From Proteiniclasticum ruminis DSM 24773 (GTDB lineage: Bacteria > Bacillota > Clostridia > Clostridiales > Clostridiaceae), in NCBI RefSeq assembly GCF_000701905.1, contig NZ_JNKC01000001.1, forward strand, positions 558,001 to 622,000: a DNA stretch of 64,000 nt, read 5' to 3'. Below are positions 36,529-45,716 of the stretch, one piece after another (positions within the stretch are counted from its first letter, which is position 1; each line of letters starts with the position of its first letter). Position numbers and translations under genes: made by a program. The notes under the pieces were generated by a model. It saw only the letters and a program-made list of their open reading frames with translations, did no database searches and was not told the origin of the DNA.

Positions 36529-37824
36529 CTATTTTGCCAATTCCACCATGGCATTGGCATAAATTCTGGCACAAGTCATCAAATCTTCGATGAGAATATA
36601 TTCATCCAGCTGATGGAGTGTGTCTTCTCTTCCTGGAAGAAGTGGTCCAAACGCCACAATGTTCTTCATCATTTTTGCGTAAGTTCCACCACCAATGGCA
36701 AGAGCTTCTCTCTCATCTCCAGTTTCTTTCGTATACACCCCCATGAGTTTTTCAATGAGTGGTGTATCCTTTGGGAAATACAGGGGGCCGTCATGTGCCG
36801 TGACGTCAAAGGTGAATCCTTCTTTTTCAAAAAGTTCCCTGATTCTCTCCGTGACTTCCTTTTCCTTTATGGTAACTGGATACCGGATGTTGATGTATGT
36901 GTCCAATGTGTCTTCTGTCAGTTTGATTTTACCAAGATTCAGAACTAGCTTTCCTGATGGCTCATCTTTAAAGTCCACCCCCATGGCTTTTCCGTCCAAA
37001 TCCTTTGCAAGATTATACTCGAGCACACTTAAAGTGTCCTTAAGAGATTGAAAATCCTCATTTTGCACCATATGGGAAAGAAGCATGGAAATGGCATTCT
37101 TCCCTTTATGAGGTGTGCTGCCGTGGGCAGATACGCCTTCAAAAGCGATGGTCTTTTCTTCATCCCCTTTTCTATAGGTCACTCTAGCTGCGTCCGGCAC
37201 CATATTCACAGCCTGTCCACCTTCTAAAGAGAGGAGCGGATGACTGTCCAGCTTCTTGGAAAGCTTGATCACAAGAATCCCCATTTCCGCATGGATGGCT
37301 GGAAAATCAGCATCCGGTGTGAATCCTGCCACGGGCTGTTTTTCTTTCTTCAGATACTCTTCGATGTCCGGTCCACCGGTTTCCTCACTGGTGCCGAAAA
37401 TAAGACGGATCTTATGCTTCAGAGGAATCCCAGCCTCTTTGATGGCGATGAGTCCATGAAGCGCTGAGACCATGGGGCCTTTGTCATCCATGGTGCCTCT
37501 TCCGTAAATCCGGTCTCCGTGGACTTCTCCCAGGGGATTCTTGGTCCAGCCGTCTCCCACCGGAACCACGTCCAGATGTCCAAGAACAGCCACATAGTCT
37601 TCTCCGTCTCCATACTCCACAACCCCTGCATGTCCATCCACATGGAAAGTCTTGAATCCATAGCCTTCCGCCATCTCTAAGGCTGCTTTGAGCGCTTCAT
37701 GCACCGCTTCTCCTTGAGGCATCCCTTCTTGTTCTTCTCCCTTGACGGACTCAAAAGACACAAGTTTCAGCACATCTTCTATAAGTCTGTCCTTGTTTGA
37801 CTCAATTATTTTTCTAAGTTCCAT
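36529..37824 (-). CDS. pepV: M20-family dipeptidase (PepV-like)
   Basis: This 431-residue cytoplasmic zinc dipeptidase has metal-site motifs GHLDVVPVGDGW (about 81-92), GRGTMDDKGP (about 108-117) and GTSEETGG with the catalytic Glu. The lid domain insertion and ending LHQLDEYILIEDL are typical of PepV. An ATG at 37,830 overlaps the ribosome site, so the ATG at 37,824 (six bases after GGAGG) is used. It is between lepB and ftsH in one run. Confidence 0.9.
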   Translation of the reverse strand: MELRKIIESNKDRLIEDVLKLVSFESVKGEEQEGMPQGEAVHEALKAALEMAEGYGFKTFHVDGHAGVVEYGDGEDYVAVLGHLDVVPVGDGWTKNPLGEVHGDRIYGRGTMDDKGPMVSALHGLIAIKEAGIPLKHKIRLIFGTSEETGGPDIEEYLKKEKQPVAGFTPDADFPAIHAEMGILVIKLSKKLDSHPLLSLEGGQAVNMVPDAARVTYRKGDEEKTIAFEGVSAHGSTPHKGKNAISMLLSHMVQNEDFQSLKDTLSVLEYNLAKDLDGKAMGVDFKDEPSGKLVLNLGKIKLTEDTLDTYINIRYPVTIKEKEVTERIRELFEKEGFTFDVTAHDGPLYFPKDTPLIEKLMGVYTKETGDEREALAIGGGTYAKMMKNIVAFGPLLPGREDTLHQLDEYILIEDLMTCARIYANAMVELAK

Positions 37825-37867
37825 TGCCATCCTCCATTAATCTGCATTCCTATTTTTTCACTGCACT

Positions 37868-38413
37868 CTATTTTAAAAAACCAAAATCCTCTAGAGGCAG
37901 AATCCGAAGTCCACCTTTTCCAATGACCTGATCCTCATGGATATACGGTTGCTGCCAGTATCTGGCATCATTGGAGGTCTTTCTGTTGTCCCCAAAGAAG
38001 AGCAGATGATCTTCAGGCACTGTGAAGGTTCCGGTAAAGCTGCTCTGATTCACCACATAGGGCTCTTCCACCAGATATCCGTTGACATAAAGAATGCCTT
38101 CTTTCAGCTCCACCACATCTCCAGGAAGCCCGATGAGCCTCTTGATGAGAAGCATCTCTTTTCCATCTTCTGTGAACAGTTCTTTCGAGCGGAAGACCAG
38201 TATGTCACCGCGTTCAAACTGATCCTTATTGTATACTTTTCTCACAAAAATCTTATCATCCACATTGATGGTGGGAATCATGGATCCTGTGGGCACTTCT
38301 ATACGAAACACCACAAAGGTATTGATAAGAAAAGCCAGCAGCAATGCCGTCACAATGGGAATCACCCATTCCTTCACCACATAACTGATTCTGTTCTCTG
38401 TTTTCTCTGCCAT
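37868..38413 (-). CDS. lepB: Signal peptidase I
   Basis: This 181-residue enzyme cleaves signal peptides outside the membrane. It has one N-terminal helix (about 15-35), catalytic Ser44 in PTGSMIPT, and the general base Lys91 in LLIKRLIGLPGD, followed by FFGDNRKTSNDARYW (box E). It is the first gene of the minus-strand run. An extended -10 (TGC-TATACT) lies on the minus strand at 38,516-38,524, about 100 bases upstream. The ribosome site is weak. Confidence 0.94.
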   Translation of the reverse strand: MAEKTENRISYVVKEWVIPIVTALLLAFLINTFVVFRIEVPTGSMIPTINVDDKIFVRKVYNKDQFERGDILVFRSKELFTEDGKEMLLIKRLIGLPGDVVELKEGILYVNGYLVEEPYVVNQSSFTGTFTVPEDHLLFFGDNRKTSNDARYWQQPYIHEDQVIGKGGLRILPLEDFGFLK

Positions 38414-38693
38414 CTAAAAGACCTACTTTCAAAAATTACTACAAACTCATTGTAAACAACATTTCTCAAAAATCTATTAAAAACATCTGGGAATAAGAAT
38501 TCTTCTCTATACTACAGTATAGCACAGGGCACTCTCTTTTTTGGCATTTTCCGGTGGGTACCACAGTTTTTTTCAGAGCTTCTTTCTATATCATAGAGCT
38601 TCTTCCACCTGTTGGATAATCCACAAGAAGATCCAGAAAAAGTCATCTCTCCTATACAAAAACTATGATATGATAAGATCAGGAGGTGAAAAA

Positions 38694-39080
38694 ATGAAAA
38701 ATTTTCTAAAAGAATTTAAAGCATTTGCTGTGAAAGGCAATGTGGTGGACTTAGCTGTCGCTGTAATCATTGGGGGAGCTTTTGGGGCCATTGTCACATC
38801 CTTTGTCAATGACCTGATCATGCCGCTCATCGGTGCCTTATTCGCTGTACCTGATTTCTCCACCCTAGCCTTCACGGTCAATGGAACGCCCATTATGATT
38901 GGACTCTTTATTCAAGCCGTGGTGAACTTTCTTATTGTTGCGTTGTCCATCTTTATGATGGTAAAGGCACTGAACAGCTTTAAGAAGAAAGAAGAATCTG
39001 CTCCTGCAGCTCCACCTGCACCAAGTAAAGAAGAGCTTCTTCTGACAGAGATCAGAGACCTTCTGAAAGAAAGAAAATAG
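38694..39080 (+). CDS. mscL: Large-conductance mechanosensitive channel
   Basis: This 128-residue membrane channel opens at high membrane tension to release osmolytes. It has the conserved [20 protein letters not shown] first helix, [10 protein letters not shown], a second helix (about 66-88) and a charged C-terminal helix [14 protein letters not shown]. The frame opens at 38,541, but AGGAGG before the ATG at 38,694 sets the start. A strong terminator follows. Confidence 0.95.
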   Translation: MKNFLKEFKAFAVKGNVVDLAVAVIIGGAFGAIVTSFVNDLIMPLIGALFAVPDFSTLAFTVNGTPIMIGLFIQAVVNFLIVALSIFMMVKALNSFKKKEESAPAAPPAPSKEELLLTEIRDLLKERK

Positions 39081-39099
39081 CACTTATTTCATCCTTTTT

Positions 39100-39128
39100 A
39101 GAGCATACAGTAACTGTATGCTCTTTTT
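39100..39128 (+). terminator. Terminator of mscL
   Basis: AGAGCATACAG (39,100-39,110) pairs with CTGTATGCTCT (39,114-39,124) and is followed by TTTT. Confidence 0.88.
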
Positions 39129-39316
39129 CCTGCAGTAAAATGTCTTTATTCTCTATAGAGAATATCTGATTCTTTTCTGATATATGCCCTGGTTACCTTT
39201 ACTATAGCACCTCTTTTTGTTATATTTTAAACATGAGCAGTGTATCACTTGATCCACTGCGTTGATCTAATTTTCACGGGGAGGAAAGCAAAAGCAGTGC
39301 TTTTGTATGAAACAGC

Positions 39317-40045
39317 ATGATTGAAATCAAAAACGTCACAAAGGTCTATGGCGGTAAAGTGAAGGCCGTGGATAATCTCAGCCTGACACTGAAGCCTGGT
39401 GAAATCTTCGGATTTTTAGGGCCAAATGGCGCAGGAAAAACCACCACCATCAAGATGCTTACAGGCATCACCGATCCTGATGGCGGAGAGATTCTCGTAA
39501 ATGGCATCGACCTGTCTAAAGACCCCATCCGCTATAAGAATCAGTTCGGATTTGTGCCGGACAGTCCAGATATTTTTCTCCGTCTGAAAGGTATTGAGTA
39601 TCTCAATTTCATGGGCGATATCTATCAGGTGGACAGCAGCCTCCGAAAAGAACGGATCGAAAGCCTCGCAAAACGGTTTGATATGGAGAATGCTCTTAAT
39701 GACTCCATCTCCAGCTATTCCCATGGTATGAGACAGAAGATCATTCTCATGGGTGCGCTCATCCATGATCCAAGTCTTTGGATTCTAGATGAGCCCATGA
39801 CAGGACTTGATCCAAAATCCTCTTTCTACCTGAAAGAGATGATGAGAGAGCATGCCGACAAGGGAAATGTGGTCTTCTTCTCCACCCACGTGCTGGAAGT
39901 GGCAGAGAAGGTCTGTGACCGAGTGGGCATCATCAATAAAGGAAAGCTTATGTTCTGCGGAACCATGAATGAACTTCGGGCAATGGTCAGTGAAAATGAA
40001 GGTCTGGAGCAAATCTTCCTGGAGATGACAAATGATGAAGAATAA
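39317..40045 (+). CDS. ABC-2 type exporter ATP-binding protein
   Basis: This 242-residue ATPase has Walker A GPNGAGKTT (about 35-43), signature YSHGMRQKI and Walker B LWILDEP, and is of the drug/bacteriocin export class. The family signature LSGGQ is replaced by SYSHGMRQ, as is common in this subgroup. No ribosome site lies at normal distance. GGGGAGG at 39,279-39,285 fits a 7-codon GTG frame at 39,297 whose TGA overlaps this ATG, so translational coupling is possible. It overlaps the permease gene. Confidence 0.9.
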   Translation: MIEIKNVTKVYGGKVKAVDNLSLTLKPGEIFGFLGPNGAGKTTTIKMLTGITDPDGGEILVNGIDLSKDPIRYKNQFGFVPDSPDIFLRLKGIEYLNFMGDIYQVDSSLRKERIESLAKRFDMENALNDSISSYSHGMRQKIILMGALIHDPSLWILDEPMTGLDPKSSFYLKEMMREHADKGNVVFFSTHVLEVAEKVCDRVGIINKGKLMFCGTMNELRAMVSENEGLEQIFLEMTNDEE

Positions 40046-41711
40046 TCTCATAATTCTCACGAAAACCATGTTCAAGAACGATGAGACCTTAAACAACCTG
40101 ACCAGTAAGGGCTCCAAAAGTTCTTTCCTGAAATCCAAATGGATGATGATTCTTTTTGTTCTGGGCATTGCAGTTCTCATGGGGCTGTCCTTCGGTTTTA
40201 TGCTGGCGGACCTATATGATGCTTTGGCCGCTATAGAACTGTCTCATCTCATTCCAAGACTTCTTGTTCCCGCAGCGGGCATCATGGTCTTCATGTTTGG
40301 TATTTTTTATGTGATGAATGTGTTCTATTTTTCCAAGGATGTGGAGAATTACCTTTATCTGCCTGTGCAGGCAGGTGAGATTCTAGGGGCAAAATTCCTG
40401 GTGTCTCTCATCTATGAGTATTTCATCATCCTTGTTTTCTTCCTTCCTCTGCTTACTGTGTATGGCATCAAGGATGGAAGCGGTATCCTTTACTATGTCT
40501 ATATGCTGGTTTCTCTTATTCTGATTCCAGTTTTCCCCTTGGTTGTAGCCTCCATCATCTCTATGCTGATCATGAGGTACAGCAGCAAGTTTAAGAACAG
40601 AGACCGGTTCAATATGATTGCAGGGATCCTCAGTCTTGTGGTAGCTCTGGGCTTTAACTTCGGACTGCAGTTTTTCACCCAAAGATTCACCGGAGATCCA
40701 AACTTGGCCATTGGAGACATATCTGAGCTTCCCGTGTTTAAGATTACTTCCTGGGTATTTCCCACAAGTCATTTTGCCACAGAAGGAATCCTTGCTTACA
40801 ACTCTTTAAACGGGCTGTTCAGCATTCTTCTCCTTCTTCTGATCACCGTTTTATCCTTCTTCTTGTTCTATGTCTTGGGGAACCTTCTTTACTTTAAAGG
40901 GGTCATCGGCATCTCCGAATCCAAGGCCACACGAAAAGCGCTCTCCAAAGAAGAGATGGAAAAGGGTTCAAGAAGAAAGCCCATTCTCTTCTCCTATGCC
41001 CTGAAAGAGCTGAAGCTGATTCTAAGAACTCCAGTCTACTTTTTAAACTGCGTGCTGATCAGCCTCATCTATCCCCTGTTCATTCTCTTCCCGTTTCTCA
41101 TGGGATCTAGAGAGGATAAGGCAGAGCTTGAAAGTGTCTTTACCATGCTTCAGGGATTTGATAGAGGATCCCTTCTTCTTGGAATAGTGGGTGTAGGATT
41201 CTTAATGGGTTCCATCAACATCATAGCTTCTACTGCCATTTCAAGGGAAGGCAAAAACCTGTACTTTCTGAAGTACATTCCCGTTCCATACATGACGCAG
41301 ATCTATGCAAAGATTGTCAGCGCCTTTTATGTGGAAGCGGCAGCGCTGGTGATCTTCTACGGAATTGTTTTTTATCTGTTCCGTATCGATCTCGTATTCT
41401 TCGTGCTTTCTCTACTCATCGTCTTTTTGGCTTCTCTAGTGATCAATCAGATTGGGATTTTCCTCGATATCACCTGGCCGAAACTGAACTGGGATACAGA
41501 ACAGAAAGCAGTAAAGCAGAACTTCAATTCCGTGATCCATATGTTTTTAGGATTTGGTCTGGTAGCCCTTATGATATTCCTTGCAATGAAAGTGCAGGTA
41601 TCTTTATATGTGGCCTTCATGGCAAGCCTTTTAGGTCTTCTTATCCTTGCACTGCTTTTCCATTTCCTTCTGACCAGGCATGTGGAAAAACGCTTCAAGG
41701 CTCTTTCCTGA
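40032..41711 (+). CDS. ABC-2 type exporter permease
   Basis: This 559-residue protein has about twelve predicted helices in two sets of six, the layout of large ABC-2 permeases working with a single ATPase. A soluble linker with KALSKEEMEKGSRRKPI (about 300-320) divides the sets. It overlaps the ATPase gene by 14 bases and is preceded by GGAG inside it; ATG codons occur at 40,032 and 40,035. The exported compound is unknown. Confidence 0.88.
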   Translation: MMKNNLIILTKTMFKNDETLNNLTSKGSKSSFLKSKWMMILFVLGIAVLMGLSFGFMLADLYDALAAIELSHLIPRLLVPAAGIMVFMFGIFYVMNVFYFSKDVENYLYLPVQAGEILGAKFLVSLIYEYFIILVFFLPLLTVYGIKDGSGILYYVYMLVSLILIPVFPLVVASIISMLIMRYSSKFKNRDRFNMIAGILSLVVALGFNFGLQFFTQRFTGDPNLAIGDISELPVFKITSWVFPTSHFATEGILAYNSLNGLFSILLLLLITVLSFFLFYVLGNLLYFKGVIGISESKATRKALSKEEMEKGSRRKPILFSYALKELKLILRTPVYFLNCVLISLIYPLFILFPFLMGSREDKAELESVFTMLQGFDRGSLLLGIVGVGFLMGSINIIASTAISREGKNLYFLKYIPVPYMTQIYAKIVSAFYVEAAALVIFYGIVFYLFRIDLVFFVLSLLIVFLASLVINQIGIFLDITWPKLNWDTEQKAVKQNFNSVIHMFLGFGLVALMIFLAMKVQVSLYVAFMASLLGLLILALLFHFLLTRHVEKRFKALS

Positions 41712-41712
41712 C

Positions 41713-42075
41713 ATGGAGAAAAAGCTGCGTAGAGATCTGATGCTGAAAGGGCATTTCAGAAAAAGAAATAAAGAGGTGTTTGACATCGGCAGCCGCTCCT
41801 TCACCATCTCAAAAGAACTGAGAAAACGCTTAAGGATACGCGATGTGCTTCTTGGTTTCTTCACGGTGATTTTTACCTTTCTATATTTCAAAGCAGGAGA
41901 AAAATATCAGGACATCCTTCTGAAAGATGCTGGTGGAAAAGTAATCCTGGAAGGAATCAGCTTAAGCTTTATGTTTCTTCTTGCACTTCTTCTGATGTTC
42001 TTCACAGTTTCTGCTTTTCTCATTCCAAAGAATCTTCAGGAGCATCTTACGGAGTACGAAGAGACCTTCTACTAA
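41713..42075 (+). CDS. Small membrane protein of the ABC exporter unit (120 aa)
   Basis: A basic N-terminus (EKKLRRDLMLKGHFRKRNK) is followed by two helices (about 45-62 and 85-105). It starts one base after the permease stop, with a weak ribosome site; an alternative ATG at 41,680 lies inside the permease. No family is recognised. Its position suggests an accessory of the exporter. Confidence 0.65.
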   Translation: MEKKLRRDLMLKGHFRKRNKEVFDIGSRSFTISKELRKRLRIRDVLLGFFTVIFTFLYFKAGEKYQDILLKDAGGKVILEGISLSFMFLLALLLMFFTVSAFLIPKNLQEHLTEYEETFY

Positions 42076-42082
42076 GCACACC

Positions 42083-42132
42083 AAAACCCAGGCCAAAAGA
42101 GACTGAAAAAGTCCTTTTCGCCCGGGTTTTCC
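42083..42132 (+). terminator. Terminator of the ABC exporter operon
   Basis: AAAACCC-A-GGC-C-AAAAG pairs with CTTTT-C-GCC-C-GGGTTTT with two mismatches. The left arm shares a 22-base block with 44,081-44,102. Confidence 0.75.
42088..42109. repeat. Copy 1 of a 22-base direct repeat
   Basis: Identical to 44,081-44,102. Here it forms the left arm and loop of a functional terminator. Confidence 0.8.
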
Positions 42133-42161
42133 TGTTTTTCACCTTTATTTACAAATTCCTC

Positions 42162-42192
42162 TTGACTGTGAAGCCCCTCGACACCCTACAAT
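42162..42192 (+). promoter_or_regulatory. MerR-type promoter with 19-base spacer
   Basis: TTGACT (42,162-42,167) and TACAAT (42,187-42,192) are separated by 19 bases, the over-long spacer typical of promoters that MerR proteins activate by DNA distortion. It lies 30 bases before the MerR-RDD gene, so self-activation is inferred. Confidence 0.78.
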
Positions 42193-42221
42193 AGTGACAA
42201 AGAACACCACTGGAGGTACAC

Positions 42222-43673
42222 ATGAAGATCAAAGAAATCGAACTGCGCTCTGGCATGGACCGGGCAAACATCAGATATTACGAAAAAGAAGGACTGCTTC
42301 AGCCTGAAAGAACGGAAAATGGATATCGGGAATATAGTGAAAAGGATCTCCAGCAGCTGCTAAAAGTACGGCTCCTTCGAAGTCTTCATTTCAGTCTGGA
42401 AGATATCAAATCTCTGATACAAAAAAAGACAACGCTCTCCTTCCTTCTGAAAAACCAGATCCGTTATCTGGAGTCTGAAACTGAGGATGTGCTCTATGCA
42501 AAATCCCTCTGCGAATCCATTGTTTCAGAAGGCGCCACCTTCGAAACTTTGGATGCTGAGAAGCACCTGGTAAGCATCGAAGAAGCAACCTCGGAATCTT
42601 CTTCAGAGTACTTTAATGTTGATTTTGAGATTCCACATGTCTTTGAACCCATAAGACGTTTTGCAGCAAGAACCCTGGACATGGCACTATACGGTACGCT
42701 TATTGTATTTCTGAACTATTTCATTCGAGGTGAATATTCTCCAACTGACAGCTTAAGCTACACCTTTCAAAATATCCTCACCATCCTTGTGATGATTATG
42801 ATCTTGGAGCCCATACAGCTCAAGCTGTTTAAACGAACCTTCGGAAAATGGATCATGGGTCTTTATATAGAAAACCTTAATGGTAGCGCGCTTTCTTATG
42901 AGGATTCTTTCAGAAGAACCCTTCATGTCCTTGTTAGAGGTATGGGACTGTTCATTCCTCTGGCCGATCTCATTTCTCTTGGAAGCAGCTTTGACAAGCT
43001 GAGAAAAGGTGAAATCCTAAGCTGGGACAGAGGACTTGCTTACAGAATGAAAGACAGAAAAATTTATCGGTATATCATCGCATTTGTGCTCTTTTTCTTC
43101 ATCAGCATTTCGGTCATTATCATACCATTTTTGCAGAATATCCCCCCTAACACAGGTGCACTGACTGTAGAAGAATTTTCTGAGAACTTCAGATACTACC
43201 AGAAGCTTCATGACATGGATTTCGGTAATTATGTGATGAACAATTTTGGAAAGTGGGAAGAGAAAGAGGCGGATGATCGTTTGGAATATCTTCCAGATGC
43301 TGTAAAATACCCTCATTTCCGTTTTCGTATGAATGATCATATCGTGAAAGAAGTGAACTTTAGTGTGACTTATGAGGACAACCCGTTCTGGGTTGAAAAC
43401 TATAGAGATATGATGATTCTAGCAAGTCTCTCCTTCACGAATGCTGATGAGTCCATGAACATTATTGAAAGAGCTCTATTATCTGGTGAGATCATCATGA
43501 GATTTTACGCTGAAAACTTCAAGTCACACACCTTCGCTACAAAAAACGTAGAGATCTCCAACATGGTAGAGTACGATGGCTATGAGAAATCCATTGAGAT
43601 TCTAGAACCAATAAACCGGGAGAGAGAAAATTATTACCATCATGAATTCTTTGTCAGGAGAACAGCACCATAA
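42222..43673 (+). CDS. MerR-family regulator fused to an RDD membrane domain
   Basis: This protein has 483 residues. The N-terminal MerR winged helix (about 1-70, RSGMDRANIRYYEKEGLLQP) and dimer helix (about 75-110) are followed by an RDD domain (about 145-275, RFAARTLDMALYG and FGKWIMGLYIEN) with membrane helices, another helix near 285-305 and a C-terminal extracellular region of about 170 residues. DNA binding would thus occur at the membrane, with sensing outside or within the bilayer (inference). GGAGG lies six bases before the ATG. It probably activates its own 19-base-spacer promoter. Confidence 0.88.
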   Translation: MKIKEIELRSGMDRANIRYYEKEGLLQPERTENGYREYSEKDLQQLLKVRLLRSLHFSLEDIKSLIQKKTTLSFLLKNQIRYLESETEDVLYAKSLCESIVSEGATFETLDAEKHLVSIEEATSESSSEYFNVDFEIPHVFEPIRRFAARTLDMALYGTLIVFLNYFIRGEYSPTDSLSYTFQNILTILVMIMILEPIQLKLFKRTFGKWIMGLYIENLNGSALSYEDSFRRTLHVLVRGMGLFIPLADLISLGSSFDKLRKGEILSWDRGLAYRMKDRKIYRYIIAFVLFFFISISVIIIPFLQNIPPNTGALTVEEFSENFRYYQKLHDMDFGNYVMNNFGKWEEKEADDRLEYLPDAVKYPHFRFRMNDHIVKEVNFSVTYEDNPFWVENYRDMMILASLSFTNADESMNIIERALLSGEIIMRFYAENFKSHTFATKNVEISNMVEYDGYEKSIEILEPINRERENYYHHEFFVRRTAP

Positions 43674-43800
43674 ACCTAATCGTCTTAACAGTAAACTTGA
43701 ATAAGGATTTCTAATGAGAATCTATTTCGTATGGATGCTTTTATAATTCAACTTCAAATCGTAGTGACTCAACTGCTTAATCATTAGGGGGAACACAATT

Positions 43801-44058
43801 ATGGATATTATTGTATATTTGCTTCTAGAAGGCGTTATTGAAGCAATCTCCTACGCTTCAAAGCCTAAAGAAACCTCTAGAATTGTAACTATTTCAATAC
43901 TTACTCTGATTATCACGACCATGATGGTATTCCTAATTCTCTCTTACTTGGCAAGAGCTGATCAGGAGAAAATGATTGTATTGCTGTTATTAAGTGGTTT
44001 AACCGCTTTCACCGCTTATGATTTTCAAAAGGAAAAGAAAAAACAGAATGCATTTTGA
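43801..44058 (+). CDS. Small membrane protein (85 aa)
   Basis: Two or three hydrophobic segments (about 3-18, 27-48, 58-72) and a basic tail FQKEKKKQNAF. GGGGG precedes the ATG. It is downstream of the MerR-RDD gene on the same strand, after a 127-base gap. No family is recognised. Confidence 0.62.
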   Translation: MDIIVYLLLEGVIEAISYASKPKETSRIVTISILTLIITTMMVFLILSYLARADQEKMIVLLLLSGLTAFTAYDFQKEKKKQNAF

Positions 44059-44080
44059 TACCAACTGAGTACAACAAAAT

Positions 44081-44102
44081 CCAGGCCAAAAGAGACTGAA
44101 AA
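44081..44102. repeat. Copy 2 of a 22-base direct repeat (terminator relic)
   Basis: Identical to 42,088-42,109. The right arm is degenerate here, so it no longer makes a good terminator. It marks a past local duplication. Confidence 0.75.
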
Positions 44103-44171
44103 TGTCCATTTAAATCTGGTTCTTACTGTATCATTTAATCTTACCTTTCTTTCAGATGAGGAGATGTAGCG

Positions 44172-44375
44172 ATGAAGCAAAAGAATAAACAAACGAAAAA
44201 GGATCTTGCTCTTGATATTCTATATATCTTTATAGGATTTTTCTGGATATATGGAGTTTGGACAAATAAGTTTGTTCAAGATGGAACAAATATCTTTCTT
44301 GTATTGATTGGAGGCGCTTTGATCCTTCAAGGTGTTTTCGGAATCAGAAAATACTATTTGCAGAATAAACCATGA
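44172..44375 (+). CDS. Small membrane protein (67 aa)
   Basis: A basic N-terminus (KQKNKQTKKD) and two helices (about 13-28 and 39-55). GAGGAG lies ahead of the ATG. A long terminator follows. No family is recognised. Confidence 0.62.
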   Translation: MKQKNKQTKKDLALDILYIFIGFFWIYGVWTNKFVQDGTNIFLVLIGGALILQGVFGIRKYYLQNKP

Positions 44376-44379
44376 AAAT

Positions 44380-44421
44380 GGAGTCGTTTCAAAACTAGGT
44401 ATCTAGTTTTGAAACGACTCC
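44380..44421. terminator. Long perfect inverted repeat after the 67-aa gene
   Basis: A 19-bp perfect stem (44,380-44,398 with 44,403-44,421) with a 4-base loop. The T content after it is modest (TTCCTTTTAT). Confidence 0.82.
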
Positions 44422-44547
44422 TTCCTTTTATCTGACAATAAAAATCTAAATTTTTATGTATTACAGAAAAAATGAGTAAATTTCTATTTTGCTCTTAGTA
44501 TAAGACTTAATATAGATGTTCCCGGAATCTCTTCAAAGTTTATCAAA

Positions 44548-45117
44548 TTATCGGGTTGTCATTTCAATCATTTTTAAAAATTCATCCGTTCTAACTGGAG
44601 CATAATCTCTTAATTTGACCCCGGTTGATGCTTGCTGAAATATATGACCTTCTCTTTCGACAAATCTTCCTTGGTATGCACCAACAATATAATATTTCTG
44701 GTTATATTGAGTGAGAAACAACACATAGGATAGTTCATCGTTTAAATAAGGGATCCCTCCCAAAACTACTTCATCGCCCCCACCTTCTTCAATAATTTCT
44801 ATCCTATCACCAGATTTAAGGTTTCCTTTGACTATGGATTGAACTTCAACCATGGTATGTACTTGAGGATATCCATCAAGCATTTCTATACTGTTCCCTA
44901 ATACATTCACTTTTACTATATCATCAGAGTCAGATGCAATATCCTTTATGCTATTATATATTGTTTGAAGTTCTCCAGGAGTGTCAGGATAAGTTTCTTC
45001 AGAATTTATTTTACGAATTGTTTCGTCTGATACATCATACCCTTGCTGTTTTGAACATGCCCCTAAGAAAACCATAAATAACATTGTAAACGTAATTACG
45101 AACATTTTAGATTTCAT
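44548..45117 (-). CDS. Hypothetical lipoprotein (189 aa)
   Basis: Signal peptide with lipobox FLGAC (Cys at about 21). The mature part includes a segment VEVQSIVKGNLKSGDRIEII and GGIPYLNDELSYVLFL, which resembles a small secreted beta domain seen in Bacillota lipoproteins. No firm family assignment. GGAGG lies nine bases before the ATG at 45,117; the longer frame upstream is not supported. Confidence 0.7.
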   Translation of the reverse strand: MKSKMFVITFTMLFMVFLGACSKQQGYDVSDETIRKINSEETYPDTPGELQTIYNSIKDIASDSDDIVKVNVLGNSIEMLDGYPQVHTMVEVQSIVKGNLKSGDRIEIIEEGGGDEVVLGGIPYLNDELSYVLFLTQYNQKYYIVGAYQGRFVEREGHIFQQASTGVKLRDYAPVRTDEFLKMIEMTTR

Positions 45118-45348
45118 AAATGAGAACCTCCAATAAGTTTTAATACATCCCTGAAAGTACAAAATCGTAAAAATTAAATACTATTAATATATTGACCTAA
45201 TCCAGGAAACATCATCACTTTGCGGGGTTTTTAGAGACATAAACCGAGCTGAGTATTCATACATTAAAGGTCCGCTTACAAAACATGCTTTATCCCGAAA
45301 ATATGCCCCTTAATATATGACCTTCGATCTAAATAATAGTGAGTAGTT

Positions 45349-45633
45349 TTATTTTTTTGCTTTCAGTTCTAAGAGCATTGGGGCCATATTGAGTACTATA
45401 GATACCAGCGTCAATGCGGATAACAAAGTCACCATGGTAGGCACCACATCTAATAACGCAGACCAGTCTTCCTTCTCTACCCACTTGAACACAAGTCTGT
45501 ACTCTGCCCAAAGAGTCGCTGCCGTAAAAGAAAGTCCCATAGCCATCGCAAATTTATACTCCTTACCTTTTTTATACTGATAAAGATTAATAACAGTTGC
45601 TGCTGCAGCCATAAGTCCAAATATCATCCACAT
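45349..45633 (-). CDS. Small membrane protein (94 aa)
   Basis: Three hydrophobic segments (about 2-18, 28-45, 63-85) with a basic end LKAKK. GGAGG lies before the ATG. No family recognised. It is flanked by gaps of about 230 and 83 bases. Confidence 0.65.
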   Translation of the reverse strand: MWMIFGLMAAAATVINLYQYKKGKEYKFAMAMGLSFTAATLWAEYRLVFKWVEKEDWSALLDVVPTMVTLLSALTLVSIVLNMAPMLLELKAKK

Positions 45634-45716
45634 AATTTTCCTCCAGACATTTTGGTTCTTTTCTATACATTCTACAAGTTCTATACACCGACCTAGGTAA
45701 ATCTACCTTCAAGTCC

